Of a DNA stretch of 36,961 nucleotides, positions 28,315 through 36,961 are shown one piece after another. The DNA comes from Achromobacter sp. ASV32. GTDB taxonomy: Bacteria; Pseudomonadota; Gammaproteobacteria; Burkholderiales; Burkholderiaceae_B. Every line of letters starts with the position of its first letter. Position 1 is the first letter of the stretch. The notes below the pieces were generated by a model, which saw nothing but the letters and a program-made list of their open reading frames with translations, had not been told where the DNA came from and ran no database searches. The translations under genes were made by a program, and so were the position numbers. Where the stretch lies: assembly GCF_016428805.1 (NCBI RefSeq), contig NZ_JAELTJ010000052.1, positions 1-36,961 on the forward strand. The letters run 5' to 3'.

Positions 28315-29352
28315 ATGCTCAATTGCGCGATTCATGGGGCACAGGACCTGCGGCTGATCGAACAGGCGCCCGAGCCGCTGGGGCCGACCGAGGTGCGTGT
28401 CGGCATCAAGGCCGTAGGCATCTGCGGATCGGACCTGCACTACTACCGCCACGGCCGGGTGGGCGACTTCGTCATTCGCGAGCCGCTCACGCCGGGCCAC
28501 GAGGCTTCCGGCCAGGTGCTGGAAATCGGCTCGGCGGTCACCGCGGTCAAGCCCGGCGACCGCGTGGCGCTGGACCCGGCCCGCACCTGCGGCGTGTGCC
28601 GCTACTGCCGCCAGGGCGATTCGAACCACTGCGAAGCCGTGTTCTTCTTCGGCAGTGCCAGCCGCTATCCGCACATGCAAGGTGCGATGCGCGAACAGGT
28701 GGTGGTGCAGGAAAAGCAGTGCCTGCCGGTGCCGGACAGCCTGTCGTTCGAGCTGGCCGCCTTTGGCGAGCCGCTGGCCGTGGCGCTGCACGCGGTGCGC
28801 AGCGCCGGGTCGCTGCTGGGCAAGACCGTGATGGTGGTGGGCGCCGGGCCGATCGGCGCGCTGATCCTGATGGCGGCGCGGCTGGCCGGTGCCAGCCAGG
28901 TGATCGTGGTGGACATCGTCGACCAGACCCTGGCCACCTGCGCCAAGGTGGGCGCCACGCGCACCATCAATGCCGCCGCCGACCCGGGGGCGCTGGACGC
29001 GCTGGCGGCGGGCAAGGGCACGGTCGACGTGTGCTTCGAGGCCTCCGGCAACTATGCCGGCCTGGCCAACTGCATCCGCGTGACGCGGCCGCGCGGCACC
29101 ATCGTCACGGTGGGCACGCTGGGCGGCAGCAGCGAGCCGTGCCCGTTCAACCAGATCATGGTCAAGAGCCTGAACGTCGTCGGCAGCTTCCGCTTCGTCG
29201 ATGAATACGCCTGGGCCGTGGACTACCTGAGCCGCGGCCTGGTGGATGTGTCGCCGCTTCTGACCGCGGCGATTCCGGCGCGTCAGGCGCACGAGGCGTT
29301 CGCGCTGGCTGCCGACCGGCACCAGGCCATGAAAGTCATGGTGACGTTCTGA
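28315..29352 (+). CDS. Zinc-dependent L-gulonate/L-idonate 5-dehydrogenase
   Basis: A 345-residue medium-chain NAD(P)-dependent dehydrogenase. Catalytic zinc ligands: Cys37 (GICGSDLHYY), His62-Glu63 (PGHEASG) and Glu152 (FGEPLAV). Structural zinc: Cys92, 95, 98 and 106. The nucleotide-binding motif is GAGPIG at 176-181. GSDLHYYRHGRVGDF closely resembles E. coli IdnD (L-idonate 5-dehydrogenase); the related RspB-type enzymes oxidise L-gulonate at C5 to D-fructuronate. No idnO-like reductase lies nearby, but fructuronate reductase and mannonate dehydratase do, so L-gulonate is the better-supported substrate here. The exact substrate cannot be read from sequence. Confidence 0.85.
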   Translation: MLNCAIHGAQDLRLIEQAPEPLGPTEVRVGIKAVGICGSDLHYYRHGRVGDFVIREPLTPGHEASGQVLEIGSAVTAVKPGDRVALDPARTCGVCRYCRQGDSNHCEAVFFFGSASRYPHMQGAMREQVVVQEKQCLPVPDSLSFELAAFGEPLAVALHAVRSAGSLLGKTVMVVGAGPIGALILMAARLAGASQVIVVDIVDQTLATCAKVGATRTINAAADPGALDALAAGKGTVDVCFEASGNYAGLANCIRVTRPRGTIVTVGTLGGSSEPCPFNQIMVKSLNVVGSFRFVDEYAWAVDYLSRGLVDVSPLLTAAIPARQAHEAFALAADRHQAMKVMVTF

Positions 29353-29385
29353 GCCGGCCCGCGTTCCTGTCCGTACGGAGATTCC

Positions 29386-30051
29386 ATGGACTTTGATTTT
29401 TCACCCATCGTCGAGAACTGGCGCTTTTTCGCCGGCGGCCTGGGCATCACGGTTGCGCTCAGCGCCATCACCGCGGTCTCCAGCATTCTACTGGGGCTGG
29501 TGATTGCGCTGTTGCGCCTGTACGGGCCGCGCTGGCTGCGCGTGCTGCTGGTGTTCTACATCGACAGCATGCGCGCCATCCCGGTGCTGGTGGTGCTGGT
29601 CTGGATCTACTTTGCCTTCCCGCTGCTGGCCGGCGTGAACTTCGCGCCGTTTTGGGCGGCCCTGGTGGCGCTGACGCTGCATATCGCGGCCTATTCGGCC
29701 GAGGTGATCCGCGCGGGCATCGAATCGGTGCGTCCGGGGCAGATGCGCGCCGGCCTGGCACTGGGCATGTCGCGGGCGCAGGCGCTGCGCAAGATCATCC
29801 TGCCGCAGGCCACCATCCGCATGTTGCCGGCCTTCGGCTCGGTGCTGACCGTAGCCATCAAGGACACGGCGATCGCCACGGTGATCGCGGTGCCGGAACT
29901 GATGCACAAGGCCGAGACCATCGCAGGCCAGAGCTACCGGCCGATCGAGGTGTTCACCGCTGTGATCGTGGCGTACTTCGTGATCCTGTTCCCGGTGACC
30001 CGCGGCGTGGACCGCCTGTACCAACGTTACGCACATCTGGGGCGCTCATGA
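29386..30051 (+). CDS. ABC transporter permease 1 (polar amino-acid family)
   Basis: A 221-residue inner-membrane permease of the HisM/GlnP type. Hydrophobic segments are at about 18-43, 56-72, 84-105 and 185-205. The cytoplasmic EAA loop that docks the ATPase reads AGLALGMSRAQALRKIILPQA (given in two parts: AGLALGMSRAQALRK and IILPQA) near 122-143. GGAG lies before ATG 29386, 33 bases after the dehydrogenase gene. Its stop overlaps the start of permease 2 by four bases (ATGA), so the two are coupled and probably form a heterodimer. Confidence 0.9.
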   Translation: MDFDFSPIVENWRFFAGGLGITVALSAITAVSSILLGLVIALLRLYGPRWLRVLLVFYIDSMRAIPVLVVLVWIYFAFPLLAGVNFAPFWAALVALTLHIAAYSAEVIRAGIESVRPGQMRAGLALGMSRAQALRKIILPQATIRMLPAFGSVLTVAIKDTAIATVIAVPELMHKAETIAGQSYRPIEVFTAVIVAYFVILFPVTRGVDRLYQRYAHLGRS

Positions 30052-30707
30052 ACTTGGACTGGGGAATTATCTGGGACTCGCGCCAGGTGCTGCTGCAGGG
30101 CGCGGCCATGACCGTGATGCTGACGGTGGTGACGATGGCGCTGGCGGTGCCGGGCGGCATGGTGCTGGCGTTGATGCGCCTGTCCTCCAACCGCCTGGCC
30201 AATGGTGTCGCGGTGGCCATCGTCGAGTTTTTCCGCAACCTGCCGCTGATCCTGGTGATCTATTGGGCGTTCTACGTCATGCCCATGGCGCTGGACGTGC
30301 AATTTTCGGCGGTGACCACGGCGCTGGTGGCGCTGGTGCTGAACGTGTCGGCCTACAACTCCGAGACCTTCCGCGCCGGCATCAATTCCATCCGCAAGGG
30401 GCAGATGGAGGCGGCGCTGGCCATGGGCATGTCGCGCCGCCAGGCCATGTTCAAGGTGCTGATCCCGCAAGCGGCGCGGCGCATCCTGCCGGTGCTGGCC
30501 AGCACCTGGATCTCGTTGTTCAAGGACACCTCGCTGGTGTCGGTGATCGCCGTCAGCGAGCTGGCCTATGCCTCGATGCAGGTGCGCGCGCAGAGCTTTC
30601 GCGTGCTGGAAATGCTGACCGCGATGGCGGTGATCTATTGGCTGATGGGCTATCCCCAGGCCAAGCTGGTCGACTGGATCCATCGCAAATACGGAGTCAA
30701 GGAATGA
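30048..30707 (+). CDS. ABC transporter permease 2 (polar amino-acid family)
   Basis: A 219-residue inner-membrane permease. ATG at 30048 in an ATGA overlap fixes the start. Hydrophobic segments at about 18-40, 52-75, 82-104 and 185-205, with the family block FFRNLPLILVIYW. The EAA loop reads AALAMGMSRRQAMFK then VLIPQA. It partners permease 1 and overlaps the ATPase start by four bases. Confidence 0.9.
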   Translation: MNLDWGIIWDSRQVLLQGAAMTVMLTVVTMALAVPGGMVLALMRLSSNRLANGVAVAIVEFFRNLPLILVIYWAFYVMPMALDVQFSAVTTALVALVLNVSAYNSETFRAGINSIRKGQMEAALAMGMSRRQAMFKVLIPQAARRILPVLASTWISLFKDTSLVSVIAVSELAYASMQVRAQSFRVLEMLTAMAVIYWLMGYPQAKLVDWIHRKYGVKE

Positions 30708-31516
30708 ACGAGATGATCCTGGAACAACAGGCGGTGGGCGCGGCCGCGGCGATCGCGGCACGCAAAGGCGCCGATCAGCCGCCGGTGCTGGTCTACGAGA
30801 ACGTGCGCAAGGTCTACGGCGATTTCGTGGCGCTGGGCGACGTGTCGCTGCAGGTCAACAAGGGCGAGGTCATGTGCCTGATCGGGCCGTCCGGCTCCGG
30901 CAAGTCCACGCTCCTGCGCTGCACCAACGCGCTGGAAAAGCTGGACGGCGGCCGTGTGCTGCTCGACGGCGTGGCGCTGCCGGAAGCGGAATCCGAAGTG
31001 CGCAAGGTGCGCCAGCGCATGGGCATGGTGTTCCAGAGCTTCGAGCTGTTTCCGCACAAGTCGGCGCTGGACAACGTGGCCATGGGCCCGGTCACCGTGC
31101 TGGGCATGGCGCCTGAAAAGGCCCGCGCCCGCGCCATGGCGCTGCTGGAAAAAGTGGGACTGGCGGCCAAGGCCGGCAACTTTCCCGCCAACCTGTCCGG
31201 CGGCCAGCAGCAACGCGTGGCGATCGCCCGCGCCCTGGCGATGGAGCCGGAGGTGATGCTGTTTGACGAGCCGACGTCCGCGCTGGATCCGGAGACGGTG
31301 GGCGAGGTGCTCAACGTTATGAAAAAGCTGGCGCAAGAGGGCATGACGATGATCGTCGTGACCCACGAAATGAGTTTTGCCAGGCGCGTGGCCAACTGGG
31401 TGGTGGTGTTCGAGAACGGCGCCATCCTGGAGCAGGGCCCGCCCGCGCAGATTTTCGACAACCCGCAGGTCGCCCGTACCCGCGACTTCCTCAGCCATCT
31501 GGGCTGGGAAGGCTGA
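30704..31516 (+). CDS. ABC transporter ATP-binding protein (polar amino-acid family)
   Basis: A 270-residue cytoplasmic ATPase. All motifs are intact: Walker [11 protein letters not shown]-loop [11 protein letters not shown], signature LSGGQQQR, Walker [14 protein letters not shown] and H-loop VTHE. A 30-residue Ala-rich N-terminal extension precedes the domain; the start in the ATGA overlap at 30704 is kept because it couples to the permease. GlnQ/HisP-like by sequence. Only 25 bases separate it from manD, so transport and catabolism are one transcription unit. Confidence 0.93.
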   Translation: MNEMILEQQAVGAAAAIAARKGADQPPVLVYENVRKVYGDFVALGDVSLQVNKGEVMCLIGPSGSGKSTLLRCTNALEKLDGGRVLLDGVALPEAESEVRKVRQRMGMVFQSFELFPHKSALDNVAMGPVTVLGMAPEKARARAMALLEKVGLAAKAGNFPANLSGGQQQRVAIARALAMEPEVMLFDEPTSALDPETVGEVLNVMKKLAQEGMTMIVVTHEMSFARRVANWVVVFENGAILEQGPPAQIFDNPQVARTRDFLSHLGWEG

Positions 31517-31541
31517 ATACTCTCCCGTCCATACGGAACCC

Positions 31542-32756
31542 ATGATGAAAATTACGAACGCACGCGTCATTGTTTGTTCGCCGGGCCGCAATTTCGTGAC
31601 CCTGAAAATCGAAACCGACCAGGGGCTGACCGGCATCGGCGATGCCACCCTGAACGGGCGCGAGCTGGCCGTGGCGGCCTACCTGACCGAACACGTGGTG
31701 CCCTGCCTGATCGGCCGCGACGCGCACCAGATCGAGGATATCTGGCAGTACCTGTACAAGGGCGCCTACTGGCGCCGCGGCCCGGTCACCATGACCGCCA
31801 TCGCCGCCGTGGATACGGCGCTGTGGGACCTGAAGGCCAAGGCTGCCGGCCTGCCGCTGTACCAGCTGCTGGGCGGCAAGAGCCGCAGCGGCGTGATGGT
31901 GTACGGGCATGCCAACGGCAGCGATATCGAGCACACCGTCGACGAGGTGCTGCGCTATGCCGACATGGGCTATCGCGCCATCCGCGCGCAAAGCGGCGTG
32001 CCGGGCCTGGACAAGGTGTACGGCGTGGGCCGCGGCAACCTGTTCTACGAACCGGCCGACAGCGACCTGCCCAGCGAGCACGACTGGTCCACCGAGAAAT
32101 ACCTGCAGCACACGCCCAAGCTGTTCGAGCGCATCCGCGAAAAGCTGGGCTTTGACCACCACCTGCTGCACGACGTGCACCACCGGCTGACCCCGATCGA
32201 GGCGGGCCGCCTGGGCAAGTCGCTCGAGCCCTGCAACCTGTTCTGGATGGAAGACGCCACGCCGGCCGAGAACCAGGAGGCTTTCCGCCTGATCCGCCAG
32301 CACACCACCACGCCGCTGGCGGTGGGCGAGATCTTCAATTCGATCTGGGATTGCAAGGACCTGGTGCAGAACCAGTTGATCGACTTCATCCGGACCACGG
32401 TGGTGCATGCCGGCGGCATCACCCACCTGCGGCGCATCGCGGACCTGGCCTCGCTGTACCAGGTGCGTACCGGCTGCCATGGCGCCACCGACCTGTCGCC
32501 GGTGTGCATGGGCGCGGCGCTGCATTTCGACCTGTGGGTGCCCAATTTCGGCATCCAGGAATACATGCGCCACACCGAGGAAACGGATGCCGTCTTTCCG
32601 CACGCCTATACGTTCGATCAGGGCATGCTGTACCCCGGCGACGTGCCGGGCCACGGCGTGGACATCGACGAAAAGCTGGCCGCCAGGTATCCGTACAAGC
32701 GCGCCTACCTGCCGGTGAACCGGCTGCAGCAGGACGGCACGCTATGGAATTGGTAG
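31542..32756 (+). CDS. manD: D-mannonate dehydratase ManD (enolase superfamily)
   Basis: A 404-residue enzyme that dehydrates D-mannonate to 2-keto-3-deoxy-D-gluconate (KDG). ManD catalytic residues are present at family positions: Arg148 and Tyr160 ([18 protein letters not shown]), magnesium ligands Asp211, Glu237 (WMEDATP) and Glu263 (GEIFNS), His213 (HDVHHRLTP), His313 ([10 protein letters not shown]) and the C-terminal Trp (LWNW). Length matches characterised ManDs. Two adjacent ATGs (31542, 31545) are equally possible. This subgroup includes high- and low-activity members (RspA); sequence reading alone cannot say which. It overlaps the next gene by 13 bases. Confidence 0.93.
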   Translation: MMKITNARVIVCSPGRNFVTLKIETDQGLTGIGDATLNGRELAVAAYLTEHVVPCLIGRDAHQIEDIWQYLYKGAYWRRGPVTMTAIAAVDTALWDLKAKAAGLPLYQLLGGKSRSGVMVYGHANGSDIEHTVDEVLRYADMGYRAIRAQSGVPGLDKVYGVGRGNLFYEPADSDLPSEHDWSTEKYLQHTPKLFERIREKLGFDHHLLHDVHHRLTPIEAGRLGKSLEPCNLFWMEDATPAENQEAFRLIRQHTTTPLAVGEIFNSIWDCKDLVQNQLIDFIRTTVVHAGGITHLRRIADLASLYQVRTGCHGATDLSPVCMGAALHFDLWVPNFGIQEYMRHTEETDAVFPHAYTFDQGMLYPGDVPGHGVDIDEKLAARYPYKRAYLPVNRLQQDGTLWNW

Positions 32757-34339
32757 CGCGGCAGTCTGTTGCGGTGCAGCCGGGCGCGCTGCCATCCGCT
32801 GCCCGCCTGCACCCGTCGCGGTTGGCGGTGCTGGCGCCCGGCGTGGCACAGCCGGCCTACGACCGCGCGGCGCTGCGCGCCGGCATCGTGCACCTGGGGC
32901 TGGGCGCATTTGCGCGTGGCCACCTGGCGGCGGTGAATGACGCGGCGCTGCATGCCGGCGGCGAAGTGGCGTGGGGCCTCTGCGGCGTGTCGCTGCGCCA
33001 GGCCGACACCCGCGACGCGTTGGCACCGCAGGAGGGTCTTTACACGCTGGCGCTGCGCAGCGCCGATGCGCAAGGGCAACCGCGCCAGCAACTGGCCGTG
33101 ATCGGCTGCCTGCTGGAAACGCTGGTGGCGCCCGAGGATCCGCAAGCCGTGCTGGCGCGCATCGCTGCCGCCGACACGCGTATCGTCAGCCTGACGGTGA
33201 CCGAGAAGGGCTATTGCCACGATCCGGCCAGCGGCGCGCTGAACCTGCACCATCCGGACATCGTGCACGACCTGGGGCAACCGGCGGCGCCGCGCAGCGC
33301 GGTCGGCTTCCTGGTGTGGGGCCTGCAACGCCGGCGCGCGGCGGGCCTGGGTCCGTTGACGTTGCTGTCGCTGGACAACTTGCCCGCCAATGGCCGCCTG
33401 TTGCGGGGTCTGGTGCTGGCGTTCGCTGCGCAGGTGGATGCAGGCCTGGCCGATTGGATCAGCCAGGCCTGCACCTTCCCGTGTTCGATGGTGGACCGCA
33501 TCGTGCCGCGCACCACGGACGCGGACCGTGGCGCGGTGGCGCAGGCGCTGGGCCTGACCGACGCGTGGCCGGTGCTGGCCGAGCCCTACCTGGAATGGGT
33601 GGTGGAAGACGAATTCGCCGCCGGTCGGCCGGACTGGTCGGTGGGCGGCGCGCGTTTTGCCGCCGAGGCCGCGCCGTTTGAAACCCTGAAATTGCGCATG
33701 GTGAACGGCGCGCATTCGGCGCTGGCCTACCTGTCGGTGATGGCCGGCTGGGCCACGGTGGACCAGGCCATGGCGCAACCGGCGCTGCGGCGCTACCTGG
33801 CCAGTCTGATGCGCGCGGAGATCGCGCCGACGTTGCCGGCCTTGCCGGGGCTGGACCTGGCGCAATACCAGGAACGGCTGTTGCAGCGCTATGCCAATCC
33901 GGCGCTCAGGCACCAGACGCGGCAGATCGCCATGGACGGTTCGCAGAAAATGCCGCAGCGGCTGTTGGGCACGGTGCGCGACCGGCTGGCGGCCGATCAG
34001 CCGATTGCGGGGCTGGCGCTGGCGGTGGCCGGGTGGCTGCATTTCCTGCGCGGCGTGGATCAGGCGGGGCGCCGCTATTCGATCGACGATCCGCTGGCCG
34101 GCGTGTTGGCGGCGCGGCTGACGCTGGCGGAGCAGGCCGCCCGCGAGGCCGGGCCGGGGCCGGCCGGGGCATCGGCCTGGACCGCGCAGATGACGGGCCT
34201 GACTGCGGTGTTCGGCGACCTGGGCACGGACGCGCGTTTTGTGCGGGCGGTGGCGCAGGCCGCGCAGTCGCTGCGCACGCTGGGTGTGTCCGGTGCGTTG
34301 GACGCCACGCTGGCGGCCATGCCCGGTGCGCCGGCATAG
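32744..34339 (+). CDS. uxuB: Mannitol dehydrogenase-family oxidoreductase (fructuronate reductase, UxuB-like)
   Basis: A 531-residue NAD-dependent enzyme of the long-chain mannitol dehydrogenase family. The Rossmann start [11 protein letters not shown] is at 52-62, [11 protein letters not shown] marks the middle, and the catalytic block has Lys316, Asn321 and His324 ([15 protein letters not shown]). D-fructuronate reductase (D-mannonate oxidoreductase), mannitol, tagaturonate and arabinitol enzymes share these motifs; context next to ManD makes D-fructuronate <-> D-mannonate the likely reaction. The ATG at 32744 lies inside manD (13-base overlap) with AGGA upstream. It is about 40 residues longer than usual, mostly at the N-terminus. 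It ends the plus-strand unit; no convincing terminator follows in the 68-bp gap. Confidence 0.88.
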   Translation: MELVARQSVAVQPGALPSAARLHPSRLAVLAPGVAQPAYDRAALRAGIVHLGLGAFARGHLAAVNDAALHAGGEVAWGLCGVSLRQADTRDALAPQEGLYTLALRSADAQGQPRQQLAVIGCLLETLVAPEDPQAVLARIAAADTRIVSLTVTEKGYCHDPASGALNLHHPDIVHDLGQPAAPRSAVGFLVWGLQRRRAAGLGPLTLLSLDNLPANGRLLRGLVLAFAAQVDAGLADWISQACTFPCSMVDRIVPRTTDADRGAVAQALGLTDAWPVLAEPYLEWVVEDEFAAGRPDWSVGGARFAAEAAPFETLKLRMVNGAHSALAYLSVMAGWATVDQAMAQPALRRYLASLMRAEIAPTLPALPGLDLAQYQERLLQRYANPALRHQTRQIAMDGSQKMPQRLLGTVRDRLAADQPIAGLALAVAGWLHFLRGVDQAGRRYSIDDPLAGVLAARLTLAEQAAREAGPGPAGASAWTAQMTGLTAVFGDLGTDARFVRAVAQAAQSLRTLGVSGALDATLAAMPGAPA

Positions 34340-34407
34340 GCCGGTCACCGCGGGTTCGCCAGGGGACAGGCCCCAGGCCCGGGATCAGGTCAGGAATCGC
34401 GCCTGAT

Positions 34408-35856
34408 TCAGGCCAAGGCCGGGGGCGTCAATCTGCCCAGCACGCCCTCGATGGCCAAGCCGATCGCGATGACCTGGCGGTCGTCGCCGGGCAAACCGTC
34501 CACTTCCAGCCCGACCGGCAGCCCCTGGTCGGACAGGCCGGCGGGCAGACTCAGGCCGGGCAGGCCGGCATTGCTGCCGGGGTCGACGTTGCGCGCCAGC
34601 CGTTGGAATGACTCCAGGCTGCTGGCCTCGGGCGTGGCGGCCGGCGGCATGACCGGCACGGTGGGAAACAGCAGGCCATGCAGGCCATGCGCCTGGAAGG
34701 CGCGCCGGTAGACATCGATGAGCGCCTCGCGATGCTGTGTGATCGCGCTGTCGTACAGCGCTTGCAGCGGCAGCAGTTCGCCGCTTGGCATAGGCAGCAC
34801 GGCCGGCACGACCAGATCGTTGAAGATGCTTTTGACGTCCGGGCTGGCAATCTGCGCCACGACTTGCTCGAAGCTCACGCCGACGTCGTAGCGTTGCAGA
34901 TACGCGATGAGGTCGACCTTCTGCTCGTACAGGCAGATCGGCATGCCGCAGGCGGCGTTGCTGGCTTGCAGATCGGGCATCTCCATCGCAATCAGGGTGA
35001 CGCCGGCCGCGCGCAGCCGTTCCAGCGCGGCCTGCGCGACTGCGTGCACCTGCGGGTCCAGGTCCTGCCAGAAATAGCCGGGCAGGCCCAGGCGCAGGTC
35101 CGCGGGGCGCAGGGCCGGCAAGGGCGCGTCGTCACCGGTCAGTACGGCGTCAAGCAGCGCGATGTCGGCCATGCAGTGGGCGATGGGTCCGGGCGTATCG
35201 CGGGTATGGGAAATCGGCGTGATGCCGGCGCCGTCGTAGCGGCCCACCGACGGGCGCAGGCCCACGGCGCCGTTCAGCGCGGCGGGCAGGCGCACTGAGG
35301 CGCCCGTGTCGGTGCCGAGCGCGGCCGGCACCAGACGCGCGCCCACGGCGGCACCGCTGCCCGAGGACGAGCCGCCGGCGATGCGTTCGGGGTCATAGGC
35401 GTTGCGCGTGCCCGCGCCGCGCGGCCCGGGATAGGCGGTGTTGTAGCCCGACACGCCGAACGCCAGTTCATGCATGTGGGTCTTGCCGACGATGACAGCG
35501 CCGGCCTTGCGCAGCCGTTGCACCACCGGGGCGTCCTCGGCGGGGCGAAAGTCACGCAATGCCGGCGTGCCGGCCGTATTGGGCAGTCGGGCAACGTGGA
35601 TGTTGTCCTTGATGGCCAGCGGCACGCCCTCAAGCGGGCGCGCGGTCTTGCCCGCGGCGCGCGCGGCGTCGGCTGCACGCGCCTGGGCCAGTGCGCCATC
35701 CGCGTCGACGGTGATGAAGGTATTGAGATCCTGGCGCGACGCGATGCGTGCCAGGCAGGCCTGGACCAGCGCCTCGCTGGTGATCCGGCCGTCGCGAAAC
35801 TGCGCCGCGGCGTCGGTCACGGTGGGGCAGGTCGGGGGCGTCTGAGGGGCGGGCAT
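34408..35856 (-). CDS. Amidase-signature hydrolase, indoleacetamide hydrolase-like
   Basis: A 482-residue cytoplasmic amidase. The Ser-cisSer-Lys triad is readable: Lys83 (PLAIKDNI), Ser163 ([10 protein letters not shown]) and nucleophile Ser187 in [16 protein letters not shown]. The GAS form of the nucleophile motif, in place of the common GGS, resembles IaaH and mandelamide hydrolase. The substrate is therefore probably an aryl-acetamide type amide, but auxin metabolism is not claimed because no tryptophan monooxygenase gene is present. ATG at 35856 with GGAG about 11 bases upstream. It diverges from an MmyB-type regulator, its likely controller, and converges with uxuB. Confidence 0.85.
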   Translation of the reverse strand: MPAPQTPPTCPTVTDAAAQFRDGRITSEALVQACLARIASRQDLNTFITVDADGALAQARAADAARAAGKTARPLEGVPLAIKDNIHVARLPNTAGTPALRDFRPAEDAPVVQRLRKAGAVIVGKTHMHELAFGVSGYNTAYPGPRGAGTRNAYDPERIAGGSSSGSGAAVGARLVPAALGTDTGASVRLPAALNGAVGLRPSVGRYDGAGITPISHTRDTPGPIAHCMADIALLDAVLTGDDAPLPALRPADLRLGLPGYFWQDLDPQVHAVAQAALERLRAAGVTLIAMEMPDLQASNAACGMPICLYEQKVDLIAYLQRYDVGVSFEQVVAQIASPDVKSIFNDLVVPAVLPMPSGELLPLQALYDSAITQHREALIDVYRRAFQAHGLHGLLFPTVPVMPPAATPEASSLESFQRLARNVDPGSNAGLPGLSLPAGLSDQGLPVGLEVDGLPGDDRQVIAIGLAIEGVLGRLTPPALA

Positions 35857-35967
35857 GGCGGGTGGTCTCCTTCTTGTTGATTCCGTTTTCCGGCGTGATC
35901 CCGATCTATACAGGGCCGGCGGCGATGCTGTCGAGCGCAGGGCGTCCAGGCGCTAAGATAGATAGCA

Positions 35968-35983
35968 CTTATACACGTACAAG
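35968..35983. promoter_or_regulatory. Imperfect dyad in the amidase/regulator divergent gap
   Basis: CTTaTACacGTAcAAG (upper case symmetric) is a 16-base dyad with one mismatched pair. It lies 19 bases before the regulator ATG in the only AT-rich part of the 145-bp gap. It contains TATAC, so binding there would overlap a promoter. It is a candidate operator for the adjacent HTH protein. Confidence 0.45.
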
Positions 35984-36001
35984 ACAGCAGCTTATCCTGG
36001 T

Positions 36002-36829
36002 ATGAACACTTCCCCCCAAGCCGGCGCGGCCGGCCACGAAGGTTCCCGCCTGCGCCGGCAGGCGCTGGGCGAATTCGTGCGCAGCGCCCGCTCGCGCATT
36101 ACGCCGCAGATGGCCGGGCTGCCCGAAGGCATGCGGCGGCGCACGCCGGGGTTGCGGCGCGAAGAGGTGGCACAGCTGTGCGGGATCAGCGTCACCTGGT
36201 ACACGTGGATCGAGCAGGGGCGCGAGGTGTCGGTGTCGCCGTCGGTGTGGTCGCGGATCGCGGGGGTGCTGCAGTTGGCGCGCGCGGAACGCGCCTACTT
36301 GTTCGATCTGGCCGATTGCGCGGATCCGCAGCATGCGCGGGACGATGCGATGGGGGCGCCGGGGTCGTTGCGCGAGTGCGTGGATGCGATCACCGCGCCG
36401 GCCTATGTGCTGGACCGGGCCTGGAATGTGCTGGCCTGTAATGCGCCGCTACGCGAGCTGTTCGATGACTGGCCGGATCGGGATCCGGAACCCAATCTGC
36501 TGCGCTATATCTTTCTGGATCCCGCGGCGCGGGAGCTGGTGGTGGATTGGGAGCAGCGGGCGCGCCGGGTGGTGGCGGAGTTCCGGGCGGATGCGGGGGC
36601 GCATCTGGATGAGCCGGCGGTGCTGGCGCTCATTGATGCCTTGAATCGGCAGAGTGCGGTGTTTGCGCACTGGTGGAATCGGCATGCCGTCGTCGAGCGG
36701 GAAGGTGGGTTGCGGGAGTTTGCGCATCCGCGGCGGGGGCGTATGGCGTTCCAGCAGATCACGTTTCGGTTGGCGACGCATTTGGATTTGAAGTTGGTGA
36801 TGCTTTTGGGGGACAGCGTCGGGTCTTGA
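36002..36829 (+). CDS. Helix-turn-helix regulator with MmyB-like ligand-binding domain
   Basis: A 275-residue transcription factor. The XRE-type HTH covers about 18-90 with the family pattern LGEFVRSARSRI, RRTPGLRREEVAQLCGIS and TWYTWIEQGREVSVS. The C-terminal MmyB-type PAS-like domain (about 105-265) has ITAPAYVLDRAWNVLACN and FAHWWNRHAV. Such regulators commonly sit divergent to one oxidoreductase or hydrolase gene and bind a small lipophilic ligand. Here the neighbour is the amidase. In its last 150 codons G-ending codons replace the C-ending ones favoured by neighbours, possibly a sign of different ancestry. Confidence 0.9.
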   Translation: MNTSPQAGAAGHEGSRLRRQALGEFVRSARSRITPQMAGLPEGMRRRTPGLRREEVAQLCGISVTWYTWIEQGREVSVSPSVWSRIAGVLQLARAERAYLFDLADCADPQHARDDAMGAPGSLRECVDAITAPAYVLDRAWNVLACNAPLRELFDDWPDRDPEPNLLRYIFLDPAARELVVDWEQRARRVVAEFRADAGAHLDEPAVLALIDALNRQSAVFAHWWNRHAVVEREGGLREFAHPRRGRMAFQQITFRLATHLDLKLVMLLGDSVGS

Positions 36830-36890
36830 GGTGTGGGTTCTTGAGCCGCGCGTGACGGGGCAGGCGGGTGAGGGCGGGGCTACGATTGCG

Positions 36891-36948
36891 GTCCGGAGCC
36901 TTCGCTCCGGACTTCCCCTTCGTCATCGTCGTTGTCGCCTTCGGCGAC
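36891..36948 (+). repeat. Two tandem hairpins at the right contig end (REP-like)
   Basis: GTCCGGAGC / GCTCCGGAC (36891-36912, loop CTTC) and GTCGCC / GGCGAC (36934-36948, loop TTC). They lie 60-120 bases after the regulator stop. The first could terminate it, though only CTTCCCCTT follows. Small palindromes in pairs like this are typical of repetitive extragenic elements. Nothing else is recognisable in 36830-36961. Confidence 0.5.
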
Positions 36949-36961
36949 TGCCTTCCGATTC

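Noticed and set aside
26232..28322. A 696-codon minus-strand frame across the two binding-protein genes
   Set aside because: Antisense to two genes with signal peptides, SD sites and conserved motifs.

Overview
This is one end of a contig from a GC-rich (roughly two-thirds G+C by eye) betaproteobacterium. Ubiquinone genes, heptose-based LPS synthesis, and protein similarities recognised from memory suggest Alcaligenaceae (Achromobacter/Bordetella-like). The genus is inferred, not proven. Bases 1-168 are not genomic: a C homopolymer runs into a complete Nextera transposase adapter (136-168), so the leftmost gene (copA) is cut by the assembly and not by biology.

Layout. (1) 169-4984, minus strand: phoB-phoR, then copR-copS, a periplasmic cupredoxin and the first 24 codons of copA, a copper-resistance module lying directly downstream of the phosphate two-component pair. 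(2) 5147-11073, plus strand: ubiE, a Tim44-domain membrane protein, ubiJ and ubiB (ubiquinone synthesis and accessory factors), then a ferritin-like diiron protein and hldC/rfaE2 (LPS heptose activation). (3) 11153-17908, minus strand: a glycine-rich autotransporter with its own AT-rich promoter, a TolC-family outer-membrane protein, an isoaspartate methyltransferase (pcm), and thiG-thiD. (4) 18132-25446: a B12 island. A cobalamin riboswitch precedes btuB and btuF on the minus strand, diverging from metH, the B12-dependent methionine synthase, on the plus strand.

(5) 25517-34339, plus strand: a sugar-acid catabolic locus. A FadR-type GntR regulator is preceded by three perfect and one degenerate TGGT/ACCA operator. 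It is followed by two paralogous solute-binding proteins, a zinc polyol/sugar-acid dehydrogenase, two permeases and an ATPase of the polar-amino-acid ABC family, D-mannonate dehydratase (ManD) and a mannitol-dehydrogenase-family oxidoreductase (UxuB-like). The three enzymes can be joined as L-gulonate -> D-fructuronate -> D-mannonate -> 2-keto-3-deoxy-D-gluconate. In both binding proteins the aspartate that normally binds the amino group of amino acids is asparagine, which suits a substrate without an amino group. This is the most original system in the window.

(6) 34408-36829: an amidase-signature hydrolase (indoleacetamide hydrolase-like) divergent from an MmyB-type HTH regulator with an imperfect dyad between them. 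The right end carries two small hairpins.

No tRNA, rRNA, CRISPR array, transposase or phage gene was seen.
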